Positions 1-13,197 of a stretch of DNA of 64,000 nucleotides are shown here, one piece after another. Under the pieces are notes generated by a model. The model was not told where the DNA came from. It did not search any database and worked only from the letters and a program-made list of their open reading frames with translations. Source of the stretch: Dendrobium chrysotoxum (taxonomy: Eukaryota; Streptophyta; Magnoliopsida; Asparagales; Orchidaceae); the NCBI GenBank assembly GCA_019925795.1, contig CM034307.1:20729197-20793196 (forward strand). The letters run 5' to 3'. Both the position numbers and the translations under genes were made by a program. Each line of letters starts with the position of its first letter. Position 1 is the stretch's first letter.

Positions 1-1511
1 TTTCAATGACTATTGGAGTCCTACATCTAATAAATGAAATTAAATACCATTAAAAAGCAAAATATTCTCTAGAATTATAATTAGTTGATGGAAAAGAATT
101 CATGCCTTTATCACAACTATCACCATGTAACTTAAACATATATATTATATTGCAAAGAACATATGAAAAAAAAAATGGTGCTCATTATTCATCATCATCA
201 AAATGGCAAGAAGTACTTATTCAATCGTACATGCATCCAAAATCACATATACATGATATATGACAATTTATAACCATTAATCACAAACTCCAACAACCTA
301 GCACTAATGAAAATACCATACCATTATAGTAATCTATAAAATAACATCATGGAATTTTAAATCAACTAAATCTCATTACATTCATGTACTTTATCTACAA
401 CATTCATCTCGAAAAGCTCTAAGCTACACAAGTGCATTGAATTAAAGAAAAGACGCATAAAAAATAACAAAGGACATTATAGGTCTACAATCTAGTATAT
501 CCAAAGTACTCAAATGAATTGAGCTAAAATAGAATTACATAAATTAATGGTAGAATAAAATCAATAACAAAATTTTTGAATAATGGTCTTCCAAAACACA
601 AAGTCAAATATTCATGTGTCTCATATTTACAAGTTCAAATAGGTACATGTAGAGAGTTAGCTTATTGGGTATACCCAATTGCACTATAGAGTCAAAGGTA
701 GCATAATGATAACAGAGATGAGAATTGAGAAGCTTCAAGAATTCATAACTTTAACTTTTACATAAGAGTAGCATAAGCATAACTACATAAGTGCATAATC
801 ATAGCAGAGATAAGAAGTATTCATGGTTTAAAACTAGAGAAGCATAACCATAAGGCCATAGCAATAAGTACAGATGAGAAGCTTAGAGGCATTCACCATT
901 TTAGAATAGACTACGAGAGTAAGCATAATCTTTATATTTACAAGTTACAATGCAACAATAATTTCTAGAGCAAAGAGCATAATGTAATCATAAACCCTAA
1001 ATTGAAAAGAAATAAAAAAATAAAAAAACCTAAATTAAAAAATAAATAAATATTTAAATCTAAAAGTCCTTTAATTGAAAAATGAGAGGATATCAAGCTA
1101 TCCATCATTTCAATAACCATATACTGAAAAACCTAGAAGAGAACCATAAAAAATCTAAATTGGGTCTTCCTTAAATCCCACCCAACTCCTAAGTTCCAAA
1201 ATAATACAAAAACAAGTTAAAACCCCCCAAAATGTAAAATAAGCAAAGAGAGAAAAACAAATTAAAATATGTTTCGAGAAGATCTAAACCTCTAGAGACT
1301 GGAGGCTGCAAGATGTAGCATGTTGGCACTTACACTCTAACAACATGAGACATTCTCTTTGCATGAGACCTCTCCCAACAAGTTTAAAATGTCATTTAGG
1401 AGCCCAAACTTAATCCTTGGTAAATTGTAGTTGACCAAGGCATCCATAGTGGACCAAATAGCTCTTTAAGGATTCAAAAATGCATTTCATACGAAGACCT
1501 TCCAATTGATG
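1..1511. other. AT-rich non-coding DNA, no gene seen
   Basis: I see no coding region or recognisable element here. The sequence is AT-rich with many short adenine-rich tracts. It probably belongs to the same large decayed repeat whose better-preserved part starts near 2240, but I cannot place a boundary. Confidence 0.5.
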
Positions 1512-1790
1512 AAGTTTTTAGGATGGACTACCTCAAGCTACGGGGTTATATGTCCTAAGGAGGCTTAGTCCTCATGCCGATTGCTACAATGCCACGAATG
1601 AATTTGATGGAATGCAAACCATAAGTCATGAGCTTAATAAATCAATAAGAAATGAATTAAAATTGAATTATTAACACAACCACATCAAGAAGGTTTATAG
1701 GGTGGACTACCTCAGGATATGGGGCAACGTGTCCTAAGAAGGACTTGGCCCCCATGCGAATTGTAACAACACCACAAACCAATTGATGAA
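1512..1790. repeat. Direct duplication of ~100 bp
   Basis: Two diverged copies of a ~100-bp segment lie about 178 bp apart (about 1512-1612 and 1690-1790). Both contain the words GGACTACCTCA, GTCCTAAG and CCATG/CCTCATGC in the same order. The copies are clearly related but differ at many positions, so the duplication is old. No coding function is visible. From 1791 to 2240 nothing further is recognised. Confidence 0.6.
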
Positions 1791-2239
1791 AAATTAGTAA
1801 TAAAATAATAATTAACACAAAAATAAATAATAAGACAATTATAAATTTCGATAGCTAAATCTAGTAAATTGAATCAAACATAAATCCAAAAATAATTATT
1901 GGGTAACCCGGGCCTACGAGGCTATTAAGCTAGCCCCAAGGAGGGTGAAATAAATCTCACTATCCTAGTGTAAACAAAGGCTATTATTATTCAACCTAAA
2001 TAATTGATAATAAATTACTAATAAATAAGAGCCTTTATATCTTATGTAGATTCCAATAATAGAGCATAAGTGTATTGGATTTTAAAGCTTAAGGACTAAC
2101 ATACCTAATAAAAATTTAGGAATTTAGAGACTTAATGATTAATCAACTTTAACACCTAAAACTTATTTTAAAATGAACATTAAAACACCTAACTTAAACT
2201 CAAACTAAAACTCCCCTTAGACTAAAAATAAACCAAGTA

Positions 2240-3775
2240 AAATATTAGAAAACTCCAAATAAAAGACAACTTAGGATATATCCAAACCACACAGCCTAAT
2301 ACACACAATGTAGATGGCTTGTTAGGACAAAAAATCTTAGTTCTAGGATAGGCTGCTATTCTTTTATAAATTATTTTCTCAGTGAAATGGATTTTATGTG
2401 GATTTCTATGCATGTTGGTTGTTATGGTTTGATTTGATTTGATATGTTCATGTGTAAAGTTCCTATTATGATGTTCATGATATGATATATGATGGGCACT
2501 AAATTTTCTTAGGTTAGGAGTGATTTGGATGTTAACAAGATTTTTTATAGGTGGCCATGCTTATATAAGGCTAAAAAAGGGGGCTAATTAAAATGTGATT
2601 AATAGAACTTCTTGTAGGTGCTAAAATTGCTAAGCCCCATAAAAAAATAAAAAGTATGGGCAAGTGAATGTGTTGGATCAAAAGTGAGGAATTTATTATA
2701 ATAAATGCTTAGGATTTTATATGATTTCATATAAATTGCTTAGGATAACAAGCAGGAAGTATAGTCATTTTAATTTTTCATGTATAATTAAATATAAAAG
2801 AGTTGTAAAATTTAATTAAAGTGGAGTATCGATTATCCATTTTGGAATCCAAAAAAGTGAGTAACATCTCTTAAGGGAGAGTTCCTTCCATTTGGAATCC
2901 AAATTTGGATAACTTGGGATCCAAAGAGAAAAGGAACACCCTTTGGGGAGGAGTTCTTTTCATTTAGATATTTAGACCTTATGAATCCAAGGAGCATGAA
3001 AGAAAGAAGCTAAAAAAATGAAGATAAAAAATGTCCCACTTTAAAACTTGTGTCATTATCTAGGATTAGATCTAGGTTGTTATCAAAGGAGCCCTTCCAC
3101 TTTTAATTTATTCAGACCTCAGGTTGTAATTAAGTAGTAGTTACCACATGGACTCTTATATTAATTTGATATGGCTTGATGATTTGATGATTTCATTTAC
3201 ATGTTTTAAAAATTGTCTATTTTTTTAGATTTATTACTTGTATGTGATATCTGTTTTAGCTTGGAATATGTCTTAAGGATAATTTTTTTACTTATAATTA
3301 AATAATTTTTTTGGATCACATAGAAAGATAAATGCTCTTAAAAAGTATGCTCGAGCACGTCGGGAGTCTTTAATGCATACATATTTATCTTCTCTCCTTG
3401 TTAGGTACTTCCCCACTTGCGAGTCATGGCAGACCATCTGGCCTATTAGGGTGCAACTCTATCAAGGAGATGTTGTGCATATCTAGGAAAAAACCTATTT
3501 TTATGCCTTATTTTTTATGTTTATTATACATGAATTTTATATAAAAGAGTTAATTAGCATGCATTGCATTAGAAACTAATTCAAATGAATTAGATTTTAG
3601 CTGCATTAAGAATAATCTCACCATATATAAGTAAAGCGACCACTTATGAAATTCTTTAGATGCCGGCCCCAATACCTCAAAAATTTAAATAATGAATCTT
3701 ACCCATCTTTCATAAGATCAAATTCATGATTTTATGGTTTACAAGGTTGACAGAAAAAGTACTTCAAGATTATGT
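2240..3775. repeat. Unclassified repeat, copy 1 of a direct pair (partner 11080-12450)
   Basis: Landmarks recur in the same order and orientation near 11.1-12.4 kb: CTAATACACACA (2295), TATAGGTGGCCATGCTTAT followed by AAAAAGGGGGCTAA (2546), GTTAGGTACTTCC with TAGGGTGCAA downstream (3400), and TTTCATAAGATC (3698). Spacing between landmarks is nearly the same in both copies. The pair could be LTRs or 5' leaders of a large retroelement such as a Tat/Ogre-type gypsy, but I see no gag or pol belonging to it. It ends close to where copia sequence begins (3885). Confidence 0.5.
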
Positions 3776-3884
3776 ATGTTTATACAAAATTTCTTAATTT
3801 TATAGTTAGATAGGAGGTAAAACTCAATTGAACTTTCCACTTCATAAGCAAAATGTATTGTAACTTCTAGTTCTGTTGTTCAAT

Positions 3885-4138
3885 CCTTATGACTCAACTT
3901 CCTAATTTTGGACTAAAAGTGGATATCATATTTGTCATATGTGACAATACATGCAATTTATATCACCAAACATCCATACCCTTGCTCATAAATATATAGA
4001 GACTAGATGTTAAAAAGGGATGCGAATATTTAATTTATTAAAATGATTAATCAATTAGTAGATATATTTACTAAACCTCCTAGTTATGATAGATTTAACA
4101 CACTTAGAATGACACTGAGAGTAATTGATATAAGTGCC
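3885..4138 (+). pseudogene. Copia pol remnant: end of RNase H
   Basis: Translation from about 3885 gives pieces aligning with the last part of copia-1 pol: an ICDNT motif matching MCDNTGA, then NQLVDIFTKPPSYDRF and a VIDISA stop, matching DQLADIFTKPLDYDTF and VIDIQA stop of copia-1. This is the C-terminal RNase H segment that removes the RNA strand of the RNA-DNA hybrid during reverse transcription. It is broken by frameshifts and stops and lacks upstream pol. It sits directly before decayed palindromes and an envelope-like remnant, the same order as in copia-1. Confidence 0.75.
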
Positions 4139-4339
4139 TAAATCAAGTTGGCATCATACATATGGTTGTGTTTCTTTTCACTAAATGTTGTATTTTCTTA
4201 TCTTCCTTTTGTCATTTTTAATTTAATGTGTTTCATTATTTTTGTTTGAGTTTGTGTTTGCATTAGAGGTTTTGATTACTTTTATTGATGGTTAGTCTTA
4301 TTGGTGGAGATCTAATAAAACTTATTAAAAATAAGCACT

Positions 4340-4570
4340 AAATAAAAATATTGTACGATCAAAATCATATTATATAAACATCTTCATACTATACGATTGA
4401 ATTTTTATCATTAAAAGTTGTGTTAAATAGCTATAGAGACGAGCTGCATGGACTAAGTCAAATCGTAATGCACAATTGAACCCTATTAAAACTATCCATT
4501 ATTAGATTGATGGGATAATTTTACTTAACTCTAATAGTGTTGTACAATCATGATTGTATTTTTTGATCCT
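4340..4570. repeat. Decayed palindrome cluster
   Basis: Degenerate versions of the copia palindrome ATCGTACTGTACGAT, such as TTGTACGATC and CATACTATACGATTG, lie between the pol remnant and the envelope-like remnant. The position is the same as that of the intact array in copia-1 (21298-21753). Most CpG sites have become CpA or TpG. Confidence 0.5.
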
Positions 4571-4629
4571 CTAGATTAGATTAAATAACACACATATTTC
4601 ACTCATTTCACTCATACCCTGAATCATCT

Positions 4630-5465
4630 TCAAACCTCATGGGGATCTTTGAGAGCTACTAAGTGACATCCTATGGAGAGTAAGTAATTGTGCGGCACTG
4701 GCTCATCCTCCATCCCATAATAAGATCATTATTTAAGGGTATTGGATGATGCTAATGCATATGAGGAGTATCATTTACAATTACTTATTCAAAAATGTTA
4801 CTTTAATAGTATATCTCTTATAATATTTATGACATCTTTATTGACCCTACACTACAGTTATTAATCTTAGTATTCATCTCTACCATTATGAACTACTTTT
4901 TGATTTTTTTTTTTGTAAACTTAATCGTAAATGTCAACTACATGACCATGCAATTAGTAGTGTGTAGGAGGCAAGTTATGATCATTGATCACAACTTTCA
5001 TGATATCTTTCGCATATCAAATATATGTGTTATTCTACATATTAGACCTTTTGACCTTACATATAATTGGACCTCAATAAACCAAGTTTTTTTGTCTCTC
5101 ACCACTTCCACATCATTAGCTATTAGTCAATAAACTTTTGTAGAATGTGTGTGTTAGTTAGAACATGCTTCAATATAATGTTATACCTAAAGTTAGTGAT
5201 TGCATCAATATTACCCCCTTATATCCATAATGACCAACTACTATATGACACATAAAGAATTTAATATTAACAATTTGATTATCCAATATATTGAAAATAT
5301 AACTTCCATTCGTAATGCTAGGGTCAAACGTTGCCAAAATTTATCCCTTAATCATATCAACTCCCATGTCTATGAGATTAAGTACAATCTCACATACCCC
5401 AAATCACGAAGTCTTCTACCTTCTCACTTCACCACTTACTCCTTACATATCCTCTTTAGTGAGAG
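4630..5465 (+). pseudogene. Envelope-like ORF of a copia element, decayed
   Basis: Two reading-frame pieces (4888-5133 and 5200-5469) and an earlier stretch align with the copia-1 envelope-like protein. The first keeps VCRRQVMI and YNWTSIN (copia-1: VCKQHVVI and YDWTLVN). The second keeps YPLISIMTNYY and FNINNLIIQYI (copia-1: TPLLSVVTYLI and FNEAQMVFDYI). Upstream, near 4700-4800, a DDANAYEEY-like stretch matches the copia-1 region containing ADEKAYIK. Frameshifts break it. Function of the family is unknown; see the copia-1 copy at 21853. Confidence 0.7.
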
Positions 5466-5471
5466 GTAACA

Positions 5472-6270
5472 TCTTGATCCCATAAGCTTAAAAGTTTATC
5501 TGAGGTTTTGATGATCACAAATATTATTGGTTGTGTTATTTTTTGGTTAATAATTATATGTTTGAAGGCTTTCTATTATACTAATAATTACAAGTATACA
5601 TTAAAAAAGGCCCATATGAGGTTGGATGTGCAAATACAATAGCAATCACATGATAAAGAAGGTGCATTTAGCATGAACTCAAGAGGAACATATCCACACA
5701 TAATCTAAAGCCATCGAGATAAAAGAAGACTGGAAAAAATTTAAATTTTGTATTTTATTTTTTAGTTGTCTGCTTATATGGGTCAAGTACATGACTGATA
5801 TGAAATAACTAAGCACGCGCGCACACACACACACACACACACTCTCTCTCTCTCTCATAATTTAGACAAATAATTCCAAAAATAATTTAACATTATTAGC
5901 CAAGATAACTTGATCTTTGGTAATGGTATTATACGATGACGTAATCATGTTGTATACTGTGCATGTCATTTTTTTATATTTATAAAAAATCAAGACATAT
6001 TAATTGCTAACAAATTATAAGTAAAGACCTAAAATTGATCATATAATATAAATACCTAAAATTGATCATATAATATAATTATTTATAAGTAAATTACATA
6101 ATTATCATAAACTCTATTCATTAATTAGTTTAATTCAACAATTAAACAAATAGTACTATACATTACACATCATATTGTATGATGATATATGAAAATAACC
6201 TAGTTAAGATCTACAGATCTATGAGAAATTCAAAATTAAAGTTGAGTGAATAGATAGCATAGTTTAAATA
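5472..6270 (+). mobile_element. Truncated copia LTR (same family as 54994-56576)
   Basis: The start aligns with the LTR at 54994 (shared AAAAGTTTATCT, followed by a similar 'gatgatcacaaatatta' stretch). Later landmarks, such as ATATGAAAATAACCTAGTTAAG near 6188 and GAGTGAATAGAT near 6244, match 55648-55711. Decayed palindromes occur at 5925-5960 and 6168-6190. Similarity stops near 6270, where RT-coding sequence of another copia copy begins, so the LTR lacks its 3' part. It follows the pol and envelope-like remnants as their 3' LTR. Confidence 0.65.
5814..5856. repeat. Compound (AC)n(CT)n microsatellite
   Basis: An uninterrupted run of CG/CA then CT dinucleotides within the truncated LTR. The related LTR at 54994-56576 has no such expansion at the matching place, so it arose after the copies separated. 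Confidence 0.95.
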
Positions 6271-6940
6271 TTTTAAGATTGTTATTAATTTTTATATATT
6301 TTAAAGGATTTAAATTATATCAGATAAATGTAAAAAGTATTTTTTAAAATTGAGTCATAAATATGAATAAATATGTAGAGCAGCCACTAGGCTTTGGCAT
6401 ATCCTAATCATGTTTACAAACTAAAAAAATATATTATACAAATTATAATATGCATCAAGAGTATGGTATAATAATCTGAACATAATTCTATTGAATAATT
6501 AATTTATAAAGGGAAAATCATTGACTTCAGCTTATTTATAAAAAGATCCAAATTTGAAATATTAATAGCAAATGTCAATGGTGAAGATATCTTGCTCAAA
6601 TTGACAAATAACATCTCATGTGAAAAAGTTTCATCTTTCTTGAGTCATGAATTGAGATGAGTATGATGTGTGCGTTAGCATATTTTTTGGTATTTACCAT
6701 TAAACAAAAGAAGAATGAAACCTTTATAACTCAAATTACATTAAAGGATTAAGTGAGAAGTTTGATATGGAAGGATGTATTAGTATGAATGCCCCCATGA
6801 GCCCTCCAACTCAATTGGATAGGGAACCCAATGATAAATCTATAGATCCAAAGAGGTAAAAAGGCATGATAAGATACTTATTATATTTTACTAATATTCT
6901 ATGTGGATGCTTTCAAGCTATACTTAGAGTATGCTTATGT
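6270..6940 (+). pseudogene. Copia reverse transcriptase fragment
   Basis: Frame-shifted pieces follow the copia-1 RT in order: FKLYQINVKS (copia-1 FKLYQMDVKS), YVEQPLGF, KLKK, RVWYNN, then VNGEDILL where YVDDILF is expected (the catalytic YVDD is degraded), YFLGF-like residues, NAPMSP and RYLLYFTNI ending in GCFQA. RT copies element RNA into DNA. The fragment begins exactly where an unrelated LTR stops and ends abruptly near 6940, so both ends look like rearrangement junctions. It is non-functional. Confidence 0.75.
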
Positions 6941-8700
6941 GCATGCTGTCAGACTGATTAACACATTTTTTGTACGGTCAATTTTCCCCTCTACTAGGTT
7001 ACTTCTAGCATTTAAGCTTTCCTACTATAGGATGATACTCAAAGAAAAATCACTGGATAGGAATAAAAAGCCTTTAAATCTCTTAGAACACTCTTTTTTG
7101 GCCTTAGAAGGGTAATATGCTCATCAAAACCCAAACACTAGAACAAAACATTAGAAATCCTAAAAAATTATTAGACTGACCTAAATACTCAAACTTGGTG
7201 ATTTTCTCTTGGAATGAGTTTTAATGACATATAATTCATTTTAGCTTCATTTGGACCCACTCTAGTCCTTGGTTAGCCCTCTTTGATTAAGAATGGAAAA
7301 ATTACCAAATTGCCCCTATAGTGTCCTACATGGAATCCTTAGACCCAAACTCCCAAAAAACCCTAGGGTTTATTTAAAATGACCTTGAAACCATTTTAGG
7401 AATATTTTGAACCATTTGATACCCTTGGTCAACCCATTGACTAACAAAGTCTAAACATGACCAAAATGCCCTTATGCCTTCCCTAGTGACCTAAACCAAA
7501 TATGAAGACCTTACCTTTAGCTCTAAGTAACACAAACCTATATTTTGATCATTTAGAGGTAATGTTAATCATTGGTTAACCCATTTGACCAATGTCAACT
7601 CTTGTTGAATGAAATTGATAAAATTACCCTTATACCTAATGCTTGAGTCAACCTAGGTCAAACCTAGCCTTCTAATCTTAAACTTGAATTATTTTGATCC
7701 AAGAATTATCAAGGTAATTTAATTCACCCCAAGCTGATGTTTAACCTCCGTTGAACATAGTTTGACTTGAAACCCTAAAATTCCCTATTTGTCCTTATGG
7801 TTCTTATCTTATGTACCATGTAATCTCTCATTCATTTGACCTTATAATTGTCCTCAATTCATTCAAGCTCATCCTAAGATCACCCTATAACCCATCTAAC
7901 CCTTCATCAACCCTAATTAACCAAGATTAGGTTAAATTTACCTAAATGACCTTAATAAACCAAACCTAATTTTCCCAGGGTTTAACCCGTTCAAACCATA
8001 AACCTATTAAACCAAATTTTTAACCAAAAACCCTAGGGCACTAGCTAGCCTAGCCCCTTAGGTAGTCAAAGCTAGCTGATTGGGCTAGCCAAACTTGACT
8101 AAATTTCTTCGAACTTAATCCAAACCCATTTAAGCTAAACTAACTCATTCATAAGCCTACTTAGGGTATTTAGACTTCTCCAAAGGGTCTAGTTATTGAG
8201 TTGGATAGTTAGATTGGTCTGGGTAGCCATGAATGGCTATGGTTAAACCTCCCATGTGTACTCAACTCTTAAAATAGATCACCCAACCTTCTCTAAGCCC
8301 TACAAACATTATAGGATAGGTGTTTAATCCCTATAGGCCAATCCTCAACAATCCATGTTAGTTGAAATCATTGGATGTGGTTGAATTGCTAGCCACATAC
8401 ATTTTTGTGATTCCATAAATCTCTCTAAACCAAAATTAAAATGCAAAACCCTATAGCTCACTTTCTTAGTCTTAGTCTGGATGATTTTAGCTCTTCCCAA
8501 ATTCTAGAGCCCTTTTGTAAGTGAGAAGAGGTGACAATATTCACAACTCAAATAAGATTTTGATCCAATAGTTCCCAACCCATGTAGCCTTCAATAAAGT
8601 TATTCCTTAGCTCATGAAGAATCCACTGCAATCATTTACCCCATCTAAAGCTACCCAGAGCTAGGTATTTATCAAACATGAACCATTAATTCTTAGGATA
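6941..8700. other. Unclassified repeat-like DNA, no gene
   Basis: No coding region is supported. The + strand is unusually rich in C-containing words (CAAATTGCCCCTA, CAAAATGCCC, AACCCTAGGG, GTCAACCC), a style common in LTRs of Tat/Ogre gypsy elements. No PBS, polypurine tract or coding domain was found, so this assignment stays a guess. Confidence 0.3.
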
Positions 8701-11080
8701 TGGGACACCATGAAACAAACTTGCAATCTAGCATAATTTGATCGTTATATTACAATCTCATAGCCTCATGATCCTCTTGGATAAAATTCATTAAGATCCA
8801 TTGGCATGAATATCATCTCAAATTAAGTATTTTAAAATGATTGGTTTTTGTTTGGAGTGAGAGGTAAAAGATGAAATCCTTCCATCTATTTTATTCAAAT
8901 CTCATGGACGACCTTGATTTTGTCATGTTGCTACTCCATTTGAACTGCCACCATTGGAGATTTGTTAGTCATAGTCATGAGATGGCTAAGATTAATCTTG
9001 TGTGTTTGTACGTCTAGCCAACAATGAAATAGACTAACCATGTAACACCGAGTATAAAGCTTCCACTAACTTAACCCAAGTTTATATATTTAATTAAATA
9101 AAAATCATATCAGTATTCAAGAATTCATATCTAATTTATTTTAAATTCAAAAATTATGATTAATCCCCTTATATATTCATAAAATTGTGTAGATTATTCT
9201 AAAAATAAATTTGAGGGGTTTCAGTTAACTATGTCTCATTTTAATGAAATTCCATATATGATTTATGAGGCAATCAACCCTTCAGTCACTTCTAATAACC
9301 TACAAATTCATTTGGACTATTTCTTAAGTTGTTTTATACCTAATTATTTCCAAGTTAGTTTGAAGTATTTGCAACCCTCAATTTAATTTTGAAATTTCTT
9401 TTTCACCAAATGGCGTAGAATTTTGAAAACTCATTTCAATCAATCCATAGGGACAAATATTTTGAAAGTTAAATTGCAAGTTTATCTAGTTACGAGGGTT
9501 AGCAAAAAAATTGATTGAGTCCATAAACACCATTTAGAACCCTTACTAAATACATGAACCCCTAGGTCTAGATAACTTAGATAAATTCTAGAAAATTCAC
9601 TTTTAGCCTAAATAACTTAAAACTTTGATGGGATGATCTTGAGGTCATCACTAACCTATGGATTTAATTTTATGAGGTTTTCAGTTCATTTAGTTAGAAA
9701 ATTAGCAAACCCTAAATTCAAGATGATTTAGGTTATCTTTGAACATGTCAACTGTAATAATGCATTAATAAATATATAAAATTCAATTTGAATAAAAATC
9801 AAATACATTAAAAAAATAAAGGTAAATAAAACCCATAGTGATGCATAAAAAATATTCCTAATTTTATAAATAAAAATATGCAAATGACTAATAAATTATT
9901 GAAAATCCAAATTGGCTTCAAAGGAGCTCAATTTTTCAATGATTAAACTTTAGATCAATAATGATTTGTGGTTCAAATCTCATGAAAATTTATGTCGATT
10001 TTATGGATCAAATCACAAACCCTAATTCAATCCTTAAGACTCTAATTACATGCATAAATTTTGAAAATTTATAATAAAACAATATGAAATTTAATTGCAT
10101 TTTGTTCATATTAAAATTTAGAACCATGGAAACTTAATGATCATGGGGTTTCTGATGATGGAACACAGTTTTTATAAAGTTAAACTTAGGTATAACTAAT
10201 TATTAATAAATGATTAAACATTTAAATTACAAATGGGTTCAAAATTTCAAAAAATAGTTCTCAAGTGAGCAATGACTTGAGGTTTGGGTTTCATGACATT
10301 TATAATTCATTTGAAGGTTCAAAAAGCCAAACCTTAATTTGAAATATTTTAGAAACCCTAATTTTACCTCAGGAATTTGAAAATTCATAATTATACCAAT
10401 AAAAATTAGAAAAATATAAACAAAAGTGCATTGGACTCATAATAAATTAAAGAAACAAGCAAAATAAAAATTATTAAGAATCTAAATTAGAAAATTCAAG
10501 TAAAATAAAAGTCAAACCTAAATCAAACTTTTGAAAAATAAATTATTTAAAATTATTTAACTTTTAAAATAAATTGATACTTATAAAAATTTTCATTTTC
10601 ATGAAGAATTGAACTAATTTAAAATTTAAATCCTAATTTCAGCCTTAATGAAAAGTACTAACTTAACTCATGAACTTTAGAAAATTTATTAATAAATAAA
10701 AAAACTTTAATTGTAAGTGTGTTAAATTTTATGAAATAGCTTTTAGGTTGTTTTAAACTTCAATAAGATTATTTTATGAATTTTTAGGGACCCAAACAAA
10801 CTTAAAGCTAACTTCTTTAAACCAACCCAACATATTTTAAGTAAAATCTTTAATAATAAATAAAAATAAAAATTACTCATGCTCTTGTTTCTTTTTCTCA
10901 AGTAAATTGATTACACTTTTTGTGTTATAACTTGTTGGAAAATGAAGTCCATGCACCTTAGACTTCATTTTATATTGTTTTCTTGAGAACACTAAATCTA
11001 AATCTAAATAGCAAACTTTGAATTATAATTAAGTCTTAATCCTCTAAGATTTGAACTTAAATAATCCCAAAATATTAAAC
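8701..11080. other. AT-rich unclassified DNA, no gene
   Basis: No coding region is seen. Several loosely similar stretches recur (AAACCCTAATT words, TTTTGAAAATT words, phrases of the form 'aaattagaaaat'), suggesting old internal duplication inside a retroelement LTR or leader. No boundaries can be set. Confidence 0.35.
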
Positions 11081-12450
11081 AAATATAATCTAGAAAATGA
11101 AATCTAAAGCTTAATAGGTTGACACCCATACAATCTAACACACACTAGTTATTTGCTAGGACAATGAATACTAGTTTAGGTTAGGTTCGTTATTCTGATT
11201 TTAATGTTGAATACACTTATTGATGATTATGTGATTTATGGTTATGTGTGTTTTGACTGACTGATTGTTTCTGCTAAATGTAATGAATGTGTGATTAGTG
11301 ATTAATGATTAGGTGTTCCAAGACTGAAAGTGATCTGAAATATTTATTGCTAATAATTTTTTACAGGTGGCTATGCTTATGTAAGTTATAAAAGGGGGCT
11401 AAAACTCATTAAAATGTATACTAAATGAATTTTATTCATGGTTTTACAAAATAACTTAGCCCCCAAAATTACCTAAAAAGCATGGTTAATAAAAGGTGGC
11501 TTAGCACTTGAATAAGTCATAGGCTACATGTATGATGTATGAATTTCTTAAATACTTCTTTGATTTGCAAGGAGTATTGTATCTCTTTTTTTTCATATGT
11601 AATTTAAAAATAAAATGTGAAAGTCTATCAGAATTTTCATCAAGAGAAAAGGTTAAAAAAAAATGAATATTCCAAATATGATATCCTTTGGACACCTATT
11701 AGAAGATGATCACCACCAAAAAATTTAAAAATTTTCATCACATGAGGGTCTTCTTCGGAATAGAATTTGAGTTCTATTAGGCATTTATTTGGTTTCCAAT
11801 TTCTTTTTTTATAAAAAGGGTTGTAACTAAGTAGCACTTGCCATAACATATTAATTTTTTTTCTCTTATTTTATTTGACTAAATGATTGTTCATTTGATT
11901 GTGCGTATAAATAAATATTTATTCTAAGCTTTCTTTCCAGGTGTGATTTGTCTGGAATCAAATTTTGTTAGGCTCTTACGAAAATAATTTATTCTATTCA
12001 AAATAAAAAAAAATTCTTAAATAACATCAAAAGATGTAAATGGCATCATCTTAGGTTCATAACATATTTGTCTCTTTTCCTTATTTAGGTTTCTTCCTGC
12101 CTACAGTTTGGATAGATCACTTGACCTATGAGGGTGCAAATTTACATCAAGGGAGGTTTGATCCTTGAGATAAGATCTTTTTTAAGCCATCTTAAAATTT
12201 CAAATTATACAAATTTTGTACAAAACTAACATAATACTTTATAAAACAGACAAAATAAAAATATTACATTGCATTTAAAATTAAAAGAAAAAATACCATT
12301 CATATCATTGGCACCATTTAGGATCTCTTGATGTTTGTCCTAAATTCTTAATTAAATAATAGCTACTTATCTTACATTTTCATAAGATTGAATATCATGG
12401 TTTTCAAATCAATTTGGTTGGTCTTGCTGATAGTATATTCCATGCAAGAT
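11080..12450. repeat. Unclassified repeat, copy 2 of a direct pair (partner 2240-3775)
   Basis: Matches copy 1 in landmark order: CTAACACACACTAG (11135), TTACAGGTGGCTATGCTTAT followed by AAAAGGGGGCTAAAA (11360), ATTTAGGTTTCTTCC with GAGGGTGCAA downstream (12085) and TTTTCATAAGAT (12378). The copies have diverged by many substitutions and small indels. 12451-12820 shows no recognisable feature. Confidence 0.5.
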
Positions 12451-12820
12451 CATAAGTTCAATAGAGTTAGGATTTTTAAAATTTTGTACAGAGTCAAAGA
12501 TCATAAGTCCCATTATATTTCATTAGACTAGATTCAAACTACTACCTGAAGTATTCACCTTAATTTTAGATTACGAGGTTGATTTTTCTACATTATAAGT
12601 CCTTACCTTTTGGGTATTTTTCTAATATTTTGATTGAGAAATATAAGCCCTAAATTTTTTATAAAATATCAATTTAAATAATTAATTTTAATCTCAAAAT
12701 TGTAAAGCCCAACATAAGATAGTTTGGAGTACTTTAGAGATTTTTAGAATCCTAGTGCTTCATATTTTTCATCCTTTGGCTTCCAAAATAAACTATTTTA
12801 AATCGAAGCAGTCTCCTTTA

Positions 12821-13190
12821 CAACAACAACATCATCATCAAGCCTTTATCCGCTACGTGGGGTCAGCTATATGAATCCTTTCTTCTCCATTGTGTCATGT
12901 TAAGAGTCAAATTTTCATTTAAATCTAATAAAAATGGTCATTTATAATATTTTCTAACTAAGTCTTTTTAGGTCTATCTCTACCTTTCTTAATATTGGCA
13001 AAATCTAATACATCTACTCTCCTAATTGGGTCATCAAAAGGTTAACATTTTATGTATCCAAACCATCTATGGAGACTCTCTCTAATCTTATTTGCCAATA
13101 GAGCTACTCCAACTTTTTCACATACATACTCATTTCATATTCTATCTCTAAGAGTGAAGCTACTCATCTATACAACATTTAACTTAATTT
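12821..13190 (-). mobile_element. RTE-type LINE, 3' end
   Basis: Read on the minus strand this is the widespread plant RTE-LINE 3' end: on the + strand it starts with an ACAACAACAAC/ATCATC tail (the simple-repeat 3' terminus), then TACGTGGGGTCAGCTATATG and TCTCCATTG, followed by the complement of the RT C-terminal coding region (CATCTATGGAGACT, ATAGAGCTACTCCAAC). Only the last few hundred bases of the element are present, as expected for a 5'-truncated LINE copy. Confidence 0.75.
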
Positions 13191-13197
13191 TATGCTT

